Position numbers and translations under genes: made by a program. Positions 55,039-64,000 of a stretch of DNA of 64,000 nt are shown piece after piece. The stretch covers positions 86,858,001 to 86,922,000 of the forward strand of contig CM060835.1 in NCBI GenBank assembly GCA_030762175.1. The letters run 5' to 3'. Origin of the DNA: Metallyticus violacea (lineage: Eukaryota > Arthropoda > Insecta > Mantodea > Metallyticidae). The notes below the pieces were generated by a model that made no database searches, was not told the origin of the DNA, and saw nothing but the letters and a program-made list of their open reading frames with translations. Numbering within the stretch: position 1 is the first letter of the stretch; each line of letters opens with the position of its first letter.

Positions 55039-56700
55039 TTAAAATGTACGCACTGTAAAGGGGTGGTCACAGTTAGGGCAAGCTGGATCCGGTTGACCAT
55101 TAAAAAGGTGACAGTGACTAAAACGGCAACGCCCAATTCTCATACGAGCTAAAATTACTTCCTCGCGACGAACTGTGCGAGAAGTCGACCAATTAAAAGG
55201 GGTAGATTTACATTCTCGAAGCTTATTGGCGAGTATTAAATCCCACTCATAGCGCCAGCGCGAGAGAATGCCTCGACGTAAAGAATGTTTAAAATCCCCA
55301 AAATAAAAACGTTGCTCGTACTCAGCGGGGTCTAAAAGGGCGGATTTAGTTGCGACATCTGCGGCCTCATTACGTGGGAGTGTTACCCTGACGCCAGCGT
55401 CAAAAAGCGTAAAAACTGCATCCTGGATCTGCTGTAAAAGAGGGTGGTAGTTGTACAGCTGTTTAAAAAATAACAGGGCACTCACAGAATCTGAACAAAT
55501 AACACTATTCCCCAGCCCGTGATCAGAAATAAATAAAATCGCCCGATAAATAGCATAATGCTCCGCCATAAAAATAGATGTCACAACGTTAAGACCATAC
55601 GTAAAACTTGCTCCATTAAAAACAAAAACACATTCTGCTCCCGTGTCAGATTTCGAGCCATCGGTATATATAAAATTCCATCCAGTAAAAGAAGATCTGA
55701 TCTCGCTAAAAGAACAACGAATAATATGTGCTGCGGTCTAAGACCTAGGACAGGACGTAAGCCCAAGATGAACAGGGGCCTCTGCTAAAAGTCAAGGGGG
55801 AGAAGTAGTTTCCCCGGCTAGGAAAAAAGCAGGTAAATCCGCATCCAAGGTCCTTAACAGCTCCCGAAAACGAAAACCAGGAGGCTGAGTATGCAGAGTA
55901 AAAACCATCGAAAGACACATTAAAAAACGGCCCATTCGTGAGATGACGAGGTTGCGCAGCCAGTCGACAACCGTAAGCAGCAAGTAAAAAATCCCTACGA
56001 TAAAACAACGGAGGTTTTCCATACTACGCACATAAACTTGACACAGGACTGGTTGGGAATGCTCCAATAGCGACTCGGATACCCCGGTGATGAATGGGGT
56101 TTCGAACAACACATTAAAAAACGGCCCATTCGTGGGATGACGAGGTTGCGCAGCCAGTCGACAACCGTAAGCAGCAAGTAAAAAATCCCTACGATAAAAC
56201 AACGGAGGTTTTCCAGACTACGCACATAAACTTGACACAGGACTGGCTGGGAATGCTCCAATAGCGACTCGGATACCCGGTGATGAATGGGGTTAAGGCA
56301 ACGAAGAACGGAAGGCCGCGCTGAGCCATAAACCATACAGCCATAATCCAGTTTTGACCGGATTAGAGATCGATAAAAGCGTAAAAGAACAGTCCGGTCA
56401 GCCCCCCAAGATGTGCCACTTAAAACACGTAAAATACAAAGAGAACGTTCACACTTGCCTCTGAGTTGTGCTATATGCGATGACCAACATAATTTCCTAT
56501 CAAACACCACGCCAAGGAACCCTAACTTCGTCTGCGAAAGAGAGAGCGTCTGGGCCAAGAGATGGTGAAGGATACTCCTTACGGCGCCAGAAGTTCATGC
56601 AGACTGTCTTCTCCGCGGAGAAACGGAACCCACGATTTGCACTCCAAGCGTACAGGCGATCGAGAGAGCAATGGAGGCGGCGTTCCAAAAAACACGTCTC
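55039..56700 (-). pseudogene. LINE ORF2: RT end and RNase H domain
   Basis: FVDDFAIYLSS, the catalytic RT box, lies at about 56735-56703; KLGFLGVVFDRKLCWSSHIA at about 56525-56465 is the thumb. RNase H follows: SIFMAEHYAIYRAILF (55580-55530), ICSDSVSALLFFKQ, and RVTLPRNEAADVATKSALLD (about 55385-55325). The C-terminus ends with RMRIGRCRFSHCHLFNG and CPNCDHPFTV. A 194-bp duplication near 56000 breaks the frame. Confidence 0.85.
55915..56294. repeat. 194-bp tandem duplication in LINE ORF2
   Basis: Copies 55915-56108 and 56109-56294, both beginning ACACATTAAAAAACGGCCCA and containing GTCGACAACCGTAAGCAGC; they differ at about four positions. It duplicates coding sequence between the RT thumb and RNase H and shifts the frame. 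Confidence 0.95.
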
Positions 56701-57937
56701 CGAGAGGAAAGATAGATGGCAAAATCATCAACGAACAACAACGATTGTATTCCTGGCGGTAAACACTCAGTGATAGATTTGATAGCAAAGGCAAACAGTG
56801 TGCAGCTAAGTACCGAGCCCCGAGGTACACCATTCTATTGAATAAAACTAGATGATAAAACGAATCCCACGCGAACATTAAAAATCCGGTCTTTCATAAA
56901 CTCCCCAATAAAAACAGACATCCGGCCACATATACGCCATTCATGAAGCGTACGAAGGATACCGCCTCTCCAACAGGTATCGTAAGCCTTCTCTAAATAA
57001 AAAAACACAGCAATACTTTGGCACTTTCTCACAAATCCGTCCATAATATGGGTGGAAAGACACGAGTTGGTCGATTGATGAGCGATGACGACGAAAACCG
57101 CACTGGACGTTCGTCAGTAGGTGCCTCGACTCCAACCACCACATAAGCCGCCCGTTAATCATGCGTTCCATCACCTTGCAGACGCAGCTGATGAGGGAAA
57201 TCGGACGATAACTGGAAGGAAGATGTGGGTCCTTTCCAGGCTTAGGTATTGGTATGACAGTGGCAACTTGCCAAGCGCTAGGAAATGTGACATTACACCA
57301 AATAAAATTAAAAGTCTGTAATAAAAAAGCCTTGCCTTTCCCTGACAAATGCTGCAACATAGCAATATGATACCGTCTGGCACAGTGTCGAGAGTTCTGA
57401 AGGGCATGCTCCAATTCCCTGGAGGTAAAGGGGACATTATAACACTCCTGCTGGACGGAGACAAAACAGAAACCCTTCCACTCGAACTGCTCCTTTAAAG
57501 TGCGAAAAGAAGTACTATTATTGGCGGAGTTCGAAATATCAGCGAAAGTGCGTCTTAAAATATTGGAAACTTCAACCGGAGTAGTAAGCATTCGATTAAA
57601 TAACCTAAGACCGGGAATAGGCGCAAACCTAGGTTTGCCTGCAACGCGGCGCAGCTGTTCCCAAACTACACATGAAGGCGTTGTGAGGTTAAAAGAAGAG
57701 GTAAAAGCAATCCAAGACGCCTTTTTGCTATCCTTAATGACTGGACGGCATTTGGCGCGCAATTGATTATAGCGAAGTAGGATGCGGATGAAAAATTCGG
57801 AGAGCACCTCGGCGTGCACGCAACGCATCCCGGTATTCATCGGTCCACCAGGGAACCGGTAAGCGCCTGGGGTGGCAAGACGACCGGGGAATAGCCTGAT
57901 CTCCGGCATGAAGGATGACCGTTTGGAGTTATTCGAT
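56700..57937 (-). pseudogene. LINE ORF2: reverse transcriptase palm and fingers
   Basis: The 322-codon minus frame (57909-56941) has FPSAWQVATVIPIPKPGKDP (about 57270-57215), SSYRPISLISCVCKVMERMI, NVQCGFRRHRSSIDQLVSF, and a second frame has FYLEKAYDTCWRGGILRTL (about 57010-56955) with the first catalytic Asp. These are the standard non-LTR RT blocks 1 to 4. Confidence 0.9.
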
Positions 57938-58712
57938 CACGTAGTCGATGGATGGAAAATGTAACACTGAAAATTCGGCCAAAGGTCTAAAGAGAGACCT
58001 ATTCGCCTTTTCAATGAGCCAATTCGGCGCGCACTGAGAATGTGTGTTTGAAGAGAGTACATGTATCTGACACGGAAAGTGGTCACTAGAGTATGAATCA
58101 CAGAGGACATTCCAAGTAAAATGCATAGAGAGTGAGGTAGAACAAATGGATAAGTCCAAGTGTGAAAAGCTATGAGTGCTGTCTGAAACAAAAGTAGGTT
58201 GACCAGTATTTAACAGTACAAGATTGTGACGATCCAGAAAGTCGGCTAAAAGGCTGCCCTTTGGACACTCCGAGGTGGAACCCCATAGGGGATGGTGCGC
58301 ATTAAAATCCCCCAAAAGTAGGACAGGGGGTGGTAGCTGAAAAAAGAGATCATCAAGATTAGCCGTTGTGACTGTACCAGGCAGAGGCAAGTAAATACTG
58401 CAGATGGAAAAACTAAGGCCAGAGAAGTGAACTGTAGCTGCAGCAGCTTGTAAAGGAGTCTGGAGCTGTAATGAAGTACTGTACACATCGTGTCTAATTA
58501 AAATTAAAACTCCGCCGTGTGCGGGAGTGCTTGCCATCTTCGGGAGGAAGGTCATACCGTACCGAAGAGTTACCGCGTAAATTAAAAGAATCTTGCGCGC
58601 GAAGTTTGGTCTCTTGGAGACACACAAGCGGAGAGTCAGTCGACCGTAAAAGTAACTTCAGGTCAGATATTCCACTGCGGAGTCCACGCACATTCCAAGA
58701 AAGGATAGCCAT
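57937..58712 (-). pseudogene. LINE ORF2: apurinic-like endonuclease
   Basis: ORF2 probably starts at ATG 58712 with MAILSWNVRGLRS (catalytic Asn), then CLQETKLRA (catalytic Glu), after a frameshift GGVLILIR, FSICSIYLPL, LLLGDFNAHHPLWGS (catalytic D-N, about 58335-58290), FSHLDLSICS and the terminal SSDHFPCQI (SDH, about 58090-58065). This endonuclease nicks the target for priming. Two frames are needed to read it. Confidence 0.9.
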
Positions 58713-59055
58713 TGTTAAAATAAATAAAAATACCACCTTTTTGCTAAGCCCAGGACGAATCAACCGTCCTTTTTTCAGTAGCGTGGGACTGTGTGGTTTA
58801 TTTGGAGCAGGCACATCCTGCTCCATGACCTCCTCAGAAGGAGGGCTCTCTCGCTGAGAAGCATCCACCGATTTCAACACCTGGAATCGGTTGGATGTGG
58901 GAATAGGCGGTGACGGCGACCGCCTAGCGGGTTTGCTCCCATCATGGGAACGGGACCTCCGAGGAGGAGAAGGGCTCTTTTTCTGCTGAACAGAAGTTTA
59001 GGTTTTCATAAAGTCAGTTTTCGTGTAGCTCGTCTTAATCTTAACTTCAGGGGCA

Positions 59056-59983
59056 TTAAAAACAATCGGCTTCGGCTTCTCGGTAGAGCGCTGGAGAACT
59101 GGGCTTACTACGAACCCGTGTGAAAACAAGGTCGCAAGTCTTCACTGCAAAAGAAGCTGCTGCGCTATATGTGCTAGTCTTAGGCACAACGGGTTGGCGA
59201 GATTGAAATCGCTTCCGGGCCTCAGTAAAGGACAGCTTCTCCTTTACCCGGATTTCCTGAATACAACGCTCCTCTCTAAAACGAGGGCAGTCGCGGGACG
59301 AGGCTGGATGGTCGCCGCGGCAATTTACGCAGACGGGAGCGGATGCACATGCTCCTTCATGACTTGCTTGACCGCAGGTTGCACAGATGGAAATGGCACT
59401 CTTACATGATATGCGAGTGTATCCAAAACGTTGACACTGAAAACATTGCAACGGGCTCGGGATATACGGGCGCACTTCAATCAACTCGTAGCCCGCCTTA
59501 ATCTGTGCAATTTGACCCTGTTAAACGCGAGGAATAGAGTCCGGGTCAGCTGTAATTCCCCCTTTTTCCTTGCCTGCACGCGTTAAACATAAGTGACCCT
59601 TTGGTCTTCCAGACAGCTCTGGATTTCCGGGTAGGACATTCCGTCCAGTACATTGGTGGTAACAACTCCTCACGACGAATTCAACGTCTTATGTTGCTCT
59701 ACACGGATGGGATAATCGTGGAGTAGCGTCGCCTTGAGCAATGAGTTGGTTGAGACAGCCCAAGTGTCTCCACCAAAAGTGATCCGTTACGTAGACGCGT
59801 ACAGGTCTTAATGGGTCCAGCTATGGCATCAATTCCCTTCTGAATTACAAATGGGTTTACCTTTGTAAACGACTAACCATCTTCAGTACGACTAAGCACC
59901 AAGTATCGAGGAAAAGACTTCTAGTATAGTTCTTTTCCGTCAACTCTTTTTCTTTTATGTATATGATTGTTATCTTGTGACAT
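59056..59983 (-). pseudogene. LINE ORF1 (gag-like nucleic-acid-binding protein)
   Basis: A probable start is ATG at 59983 (MSQDNNHIHKRKR). After stops and frameshifts come VNPFVIQKGIDAIAGPIKTC and RLRNGSLLVET, typical of I-element gag proteins. The 142-codon frame 59484-59056 has three CCHC-type zinc knuckles: CFQCQRFGYTRISC, CATCGQASHEGAC and CVNCRGDHPASSRDC. ORF1 proteins bind the LINE RNA. Confidence 0.85.
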
Positions 59984-60432
59984 AGCGATTTAATCCTCCA
60001 CCATTGCAATTGTCTCCGATGGCAGGCTGCTTCCTGGGCGCCACCCCTGCTTAGGTGACCTGTCCTGGCCTAGACAAAATATCACCTCAGGGCCACACCT
60101 TCCTGTGGGTTGACAAAGGGACCCAATCGCCTGCAGGAAGTCAACAGCTCATGCAATGGTCCTTCCTCGGGCCTGGCCTTTACCAGGGGATACGCTCCCG
60201 TCCTAACCCAGTGCTGGGAGTTACGCCGTTACCCAGTCACTTTTTACCGTGTCAAACACGGGGGCACCCATCAGACGAAGAACAGGGAAGTAGGACAAAT
60301 AAAAATTAAAATGTAGGCGAAATAAAAAGGAGTCAAACACGCTTAGCGTGGACGTGCGGGAGCAGCTCGGGTGCCTCGGGGTCGCTACGCCCTGTACCTA
60401 AAAATTGGACCCCTGAAGGGAAGAGGGGGAGA
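59984..60432 (-). other. LINE 5' UTR
   Basis: GC-rich sequence between the ORF1 start and the PLE junction. Open frames here (60055-60309 plus) are not supported as genes. Confidence 0.6.
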
Positions 60433-61490
60433 ATGATATGTTTTTATCTTGTATGCTCAGAAATTTAATGGCATCATCAATATGTTTATTGTTAACTATG
60501 AAAAATATATCATCAACATATCTGTTGATTTTAAATATGTATGGAAATGCTCTATTGATGTGTATTTCAAATCTATTCATGAAAAGGTTAGATAGAAATG
60601 GAGATAAAAGGGCTGCCATAGTAAGTTCGATTTTGTTTATACAATTTGCCCTTGAATGAGACATAGGTTTGGCTTAAGCAATTTCAGTGAGTTTTATGTA
60701 TTCTTTTATGTGTACATCATTAATTTAACTTGTTCTTAGTCAATAATGGAGATAAGTTATAAGTTTATCTTTAGATACACTTGGAACATAAATTCCAGTT
60801 GAAAGATATTATGTCAACAGGTTGTAATTTTATATCCATAATTTTTGCTATTACCTGAAATTAATTTTTTACACAGCTTTGAAATTTTGGTAGTGTTCTG
60901 AATCTATTAGATAGCCATTTTGCTAAATGGTAAGAAGGTGTGTTGATATTATTAATGATGTGTCACAAATCATTACCAGACTTGTAAATTTTTGGTATAC
61001 TGTATATTTCCCCTATTGTTGGGTTATTCTCTTTTATTTTACTTGTGTTTCTTTTGGGATAATTGTGCATGTTTTCAGAGCCTCATTGACTGAATTAATA
61101 TATCTCTTCAATGGGTATGACTGACATGTACAAATTCTTTTTTTTTAGCAACTCTTGCATCCTCATAGTATATTCTTATTTATCTAATATCACTATTCTG
61201 TTCCCTTTATTAGATTTTGTATAAATTACATGTTTAGCATTTAGTAATTTTACTGAATTTCTGTGTCTTGTTTACCATTTTTTTTCTTATTATTTTATGC
61301 TGATGACCTGAGATGTTAAAGAGTGTCCATAAATAAGCTAATCTTATTATTTATCTCTTTTAATACCTTTTCATTTCTATTTCTAATCATCCCTTTTTCT
61401 TCATGATTTAGCCCTTCAATTGCCATGCCTAGATCTACCAAATAATCTTCTGTTTTATTGCAGTATTGTGCACAAGACCTTTATTTAGAA
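60433..61490 (-). pseudogene. Family-2 PLE, N-terminal RT part
   Basis: Continues the PLE interrupted at 54401. Minus reading from 61490: GMAIEGLNHEEKGM, VIYTKSNKGNRIVILDK (about 61240-61190), IPKIYKSGND (about 61000-60975), NTPSYHLAKWLSNRFRTLPK (about 60945-60885), then AALLSPFLSNLFMNRFEIH (60620-60565), the catalytic NRYVDDIFFIVNNK, and IDDAIKFLSIQDKN ending at the LINE. Together with 53150-54401 this was a nearly complete RT plus GIY-YIG element. Confidence 0.85.
61296..61345 (+). mobile_element. SINE1 tail fragment inside PLE
   Basis: TGCTGATGACCTGAGATGTT and AAAGAGTGTCCATAAATAAG are the last 45 bases of SINE1. PLE reading is present on both sides, so it is a strongly 5'-truncated insertion. 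Confidence 0.85.
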
Positions 61491-61499
61491 AAGCCTATC

Positions 61500-62400
61500 T
61501 CTTTCTTCCTTACATGGACAGACTCTTATTTCCATTTTTAGCTAACCTCTTAATGAGCAGATTTGAAACAGACATCAACACAGCATTCCCATACATATTT
61601 AAATTTCTGGCACAAATATGTTGACAATGTATTTGCCATCGTTAACAAAAACATTTTGATGATACCATAAAACTTCTGAATATACAAGATAAAAACACAT
61701 TGTTCCCATACGAAACAGAAACAGATAACATGTTACCATTCTTGGACATTAAAATAATCAAACATCAAGACAACCTGGAATTTGGAATCCACAGAAAGGA
61801 CACACATGCATACAATCACATCAAAGCTGATGAATTTAACCCCAAAACACATTAACTTCAATTATCAACAGTTTAAAACCCAGGGTCATTAAGCTATGCA
61901 TTAACAAGGAAGAATATTGAAGAATGCAAATAAATACAAAACAGCGATTAAAAATGGATTTAGCAAAGAACAGAAGTTTAAGAGACAGAAAAGTATTAAA
62001 AAAACCATAACACCTTCAACAGGAAAAGATAAAATAATTTTTAAAAAGTTCATATATCCATGGGCTAGTGAAAGAAGCAAAATTATTAAAGTCAGTACAG
62101 GGACTTAAAGAGCTAACTACATTTAAAAATACAGAAACAGATTAATGAACTTCAACACTTTCAGGGATGAAAACATAAACTTTTAAGTTTATCACCCTCC
62201 ACCAGAGCAGAATATGTATCCCTAAAGGAACACTGTGAGTTATGCAGCATTTGACAGTTAGTTGAGGATGTGAACGATTGTCTGTGAAACACCATATAAA
62301 CAAGTAGAACCAATAAGAGCGTGTAGCTCCACTCAATTATACAATAATCTTAATTATATAATTAGTTTCACTGTACAAGTTCCAATTAACATTACAACAT
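61500..62400 (+). pseudogene. Family-2 PLE, truncated, facing the previous copy
   Basis: Plus frames read FPFLANLLMSRFETDINTAF (61535-61595), IKLLNIQDKN (about 61665-61700), TETDNMLPFLDIKIIKHQD (61718-61775), then GIHRKDTHAYNHIKADEF. The 3' end from 62130 has the family-2 terminus with TTGAGGA (62272-62278), GAAA (62286-62289) and ACACCA, a decayed hammerhead-like core. It stands head-to-head with the minus copy, so both 3' ends point outward. Confidence 0.85.
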
Positions 62401-62714
62401 TAAATATTGTCAATAAATAATATAATAGAATTAAATATAAAGCAAACAATTACCAACATTTTCTGAAAACTAGATATAATGCAATTATCAACATTTAAAA
62501 CTTGTGAGCTACTGTGCCCTTGGCTCAGATTTTTTCAAAGCCAAGCTTTAAAGACAACTGCAGTCAGCATGGTGAATGGAATAGATCTGCAGATAGAACA
62601 ACTTCCCCATAACACAATAAAGATAATGGCATTCTCTTAAGCAATACTTAGAAAAGAGGTCCTCAAAAATAAAAAATCACTTTCAGTCCTTACTACCCAA
62701 ACAAAATCTGTTAA

Positions 62715-62908
62715 ATATTATACTTATGAAGCTGTTCACAATGGAGTGGTAATATATACTAAACGTAGGTATTCATTTTTTTATACTAAACTCCATTTAC
62801 TTACATAAATTATAATTTGTAGGTATTCATTTTTTTATACTAAACTCCATAATTTATGTAAATAAATGGAGTTTAGTATAAAAAAAATGAATACCTACGT
62901 TTAGGATA
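62715..62908. mobile_element. 194-bp palindromic PLE derivative with 12-bp target duplication
   Basis: AAAATCTGTTAA at 62703-62714 and 62909-62920. The left end is the minus-strand family-1 terminus (TACTTATGAAGCTGTTCACA); inner segments AGGTATTCATTTTTTTATAC TAAACTCC occur twice (62767 and 62821) and once inverted (to 62903), giving a hairpin. No coding or ribozyme core remains. Confidence 0.88.
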
Positions 62909-62920
62909 AAAATCTGTTAA

Positions 62921-63440
62921 TATTATTAATACTTGCTGAACCACAAATATCATAATATGTCACTTCACCTGTGGCCATTTTATGAGTAATAACAGCTAAT
63001 CATTCAGCATTCAATTGGTGATGCTGACAAAAGTTAGTGAAAACTTTGGTTTGGAAGCAAACCTAAGACCATGGCACAACAGCTGGAACTTTAAAATTTT
63101 GTTAAAATGAATGCTGGCCATTAAAGCCTTAGAAATAAAAGTGGTAATTTGTCTTTGCTTCAGGGATTCCCAGCTCTGACAACAGTATTTAAGCTGAACA
63201 ACTAAAATGACATTAAATTTATGCAAATGCCTGAAGCCATAAAATCTAATGTGCAAAGACTAGTCACTATCTCTCATGAGTATTCACCATTTTCATAGCA
63301 ACATTTCTTTGCTTTTAAGGCTGAAGCTTTGACAGATGCCTGAAAATAATCTTTAACACACATTGTATCCAAATACAAGTTATATAAATAATTTCTCCTC
63401 AAAACTTTCCTGTAGTATAACCAATTCATTTTGCTGATAA
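62921..63440. other. No recognised feature
   Basis: AT-rich DNA. Confidence 0.5.
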
Positions 63441-63451
63441 TACAAGTATAT

Positions 63452-63680
63452 TGATTAAAATGTAATTAAAATGTAAATTGGAACTTGCACAGTGAAGCTT
63501 AACATATAATTGATATCATTGTATGATTCAGTTGAACTACACACTCTTAATGCTTCACTTACTTGTCATAATGTATGGAACCGGTGATGAGAACTAAATG
63601 TTCCTGCAACCGGTCCATACATTATGACAAGTGAAGCATTAAGAGTGTGTAGGTCAACTGAATCATACAATGATATCAAT
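63452..63680. mobile_element. 229-bp palindromic PLE derivative with 11-bp target duplication
   Basis: TACAAGTATAT at 63441-63451 and 63681-63691, perfect. Arms of about 75 bases pair from TTGATATCATTGTATGATTC (63509) to GGAACCGGT and from ACCGGTCCATAC to GAATCATACAATGATATCAA. The centre reads GTGATGA (63584-63590), GAAC TAAAT GTTC, CTGCAAC and ACCGGT (63609-63614) then C: a mutated hammerhead-like core. Sister of the 235-bp unit at 21340-21574. Confidence 0.9.
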
Positions 63681-63691
63681 TACAAGTATAT

Positions 63692-64000
63692 CTATTACTT
63701 GAAAAGATAAAAGTATAAGACAGATTGTGAATAAAATATTAAACTGATTCATAACAAATCAATTAGTTGATGATGAAGATAAGGTGCTAGCGTAAACTTT
63801 CAATATTACAATTGCACAAAGTTTGGGAACCTTAATATTAAATTTGGATTCAAATTAGTGAAGTACAAGTTAGAAAAAAAAAAAAAAAGGTTACGATTAT
63901 GGGTTGATAAATTTCACTTAGCAGTTAAATTGAACAGTGTACTTTGTTTTTTATCAGTTTGCATCTTGACTATATTTGATGTCCTTATAATTAATTTTCA
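63692..64000. other. No recognised feature; poly(A) tract
   Basis: AT-rich; an A run at 63874-63888. Confidence 0.6.

Larger units (their letters stand above)
54402..60432 (-). mobile_element. Full-length I-group LINE, about 6.0 kb, with 8-bp target duplication
   Basis: ATGATATG at 54394-54401 and 60433-60440 flanks the unit, and the surrounding PLE reading (..IQDKN / SETDNMLPF..) is split exactly there. From 5' to 3' on the minus strand: 5' UTR (60432-59984), ORF1 with three zinc knuckles, ORF2 with endonuclease, RT and RNase H, and a 3' UTR with tandem repeats ending in ATCATCATC. The order with RNase H after RT is that of the I/LOA/Ingi group. The copy is GC-richer than its host DNA. Frameshifts make it inactive. 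Confidence 0.93.

Noticed and set aside
1..64000. CRISPR array, bacterial operon or viral genome
   Set aside because: No regularly spaced repeats, ribosome-binding sites or compact gene layout; splice sites, SINEs and LINEs show an animal genome.

Overview
This window looks like intronic and intergenic DNA of a metazoan, most probably an arthropod with a large, AT-rich, transposon-filled genome. The only host gene I can support is on the minus strand: the last two coding exons (38332-38532 and 29407-29652, joined across an 8.7 kb intron) of a gene whose protein matches, from memory, the conserved C-terminal coiled coil of RABGAP1/RABGAP1L (GAPCenA, a TBC-type Rab GTPase-activating protein). 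The rest is retroelement and DNA-transposon debris, so most open reading frames here are chance or transposon pieces. No CRISPR, operon, rRNA or stand-alone tRNA gene is visible.

Layout. 1-5220: a decayed Penelope-like element (PLE) and two tRNA-derived SINEs. 5225-5960: a tRNA-like SINE fragment, then a GC-richer block with a 75-bp tandem duplication and six TGACGT/ACGTCA motifs. 6080-14870: two 5'-truncated LINEs, SINEs inserted into each other, a pogo/Tigger transposase split by a LINE and a PLE insertion, and a Tc1/mariner-like element carrying a SINE. 14890-18000: a PLE of a second lineage, almost full length but frameshifted. 18600-29000: an inverted LINE, short PLE palindromes, a PLE GIY-YIG fragment, nested SINEs and long unassigned AT-rich DNA. 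29400-38550: the host exons and their intron, filled with PLE pieces, a mariner-like MITE and a pogo-like HTH fragment. 38588-53000: a MITE, a piggyBac fossil, a 2.1-kb inverted PLE with a 14-bp target duplication, more PLEs and SINEs. 53150-62400: a PLE interrupted by a SINE and by a full-length, about 6-kb I-group LINE with an 8-bp target duplication, facing a second truncated PLE. 62700-63690: two short palindromic PLE derivatives with 11-12 bp target duplications.

Two SINE families recur. SINE1 has a head like an ordinary tRNA (A box TGGTGTAGTGG, B box GGTTCGAACCC), a conserved hairpin body and an ATAA-rich tail. SINE2 has a Ser/Leu-type class II tRNA head (TGGCCAAGGTCGTTAAGG) and an ATTC-rich tail.

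The most interesting pattern is in the PLE ends. At least four PLE lineages carry a hammerhead-ribozyme-like core (CUGANGA, stem II, GAAA) followed by a self-complementary hexamer ACNNGU and a cleavable base. The variable dinucleotide is GC, TA, CG or AT, which are exactly the four self-complementary dinucleotides; this suits ribozymes that work as dimers sharing stem III. Several copies are tiny palindromes of 109-504 bp flanked by perfect 10-12 bp target duplications (a 247-bp one has a 14-bp duplication with one mismatch), so they look like mobile, non-coding PLE derivatives. Hammerheads in PLEs are known; the palindromic minis and the full dinucleotide set deserve a check.
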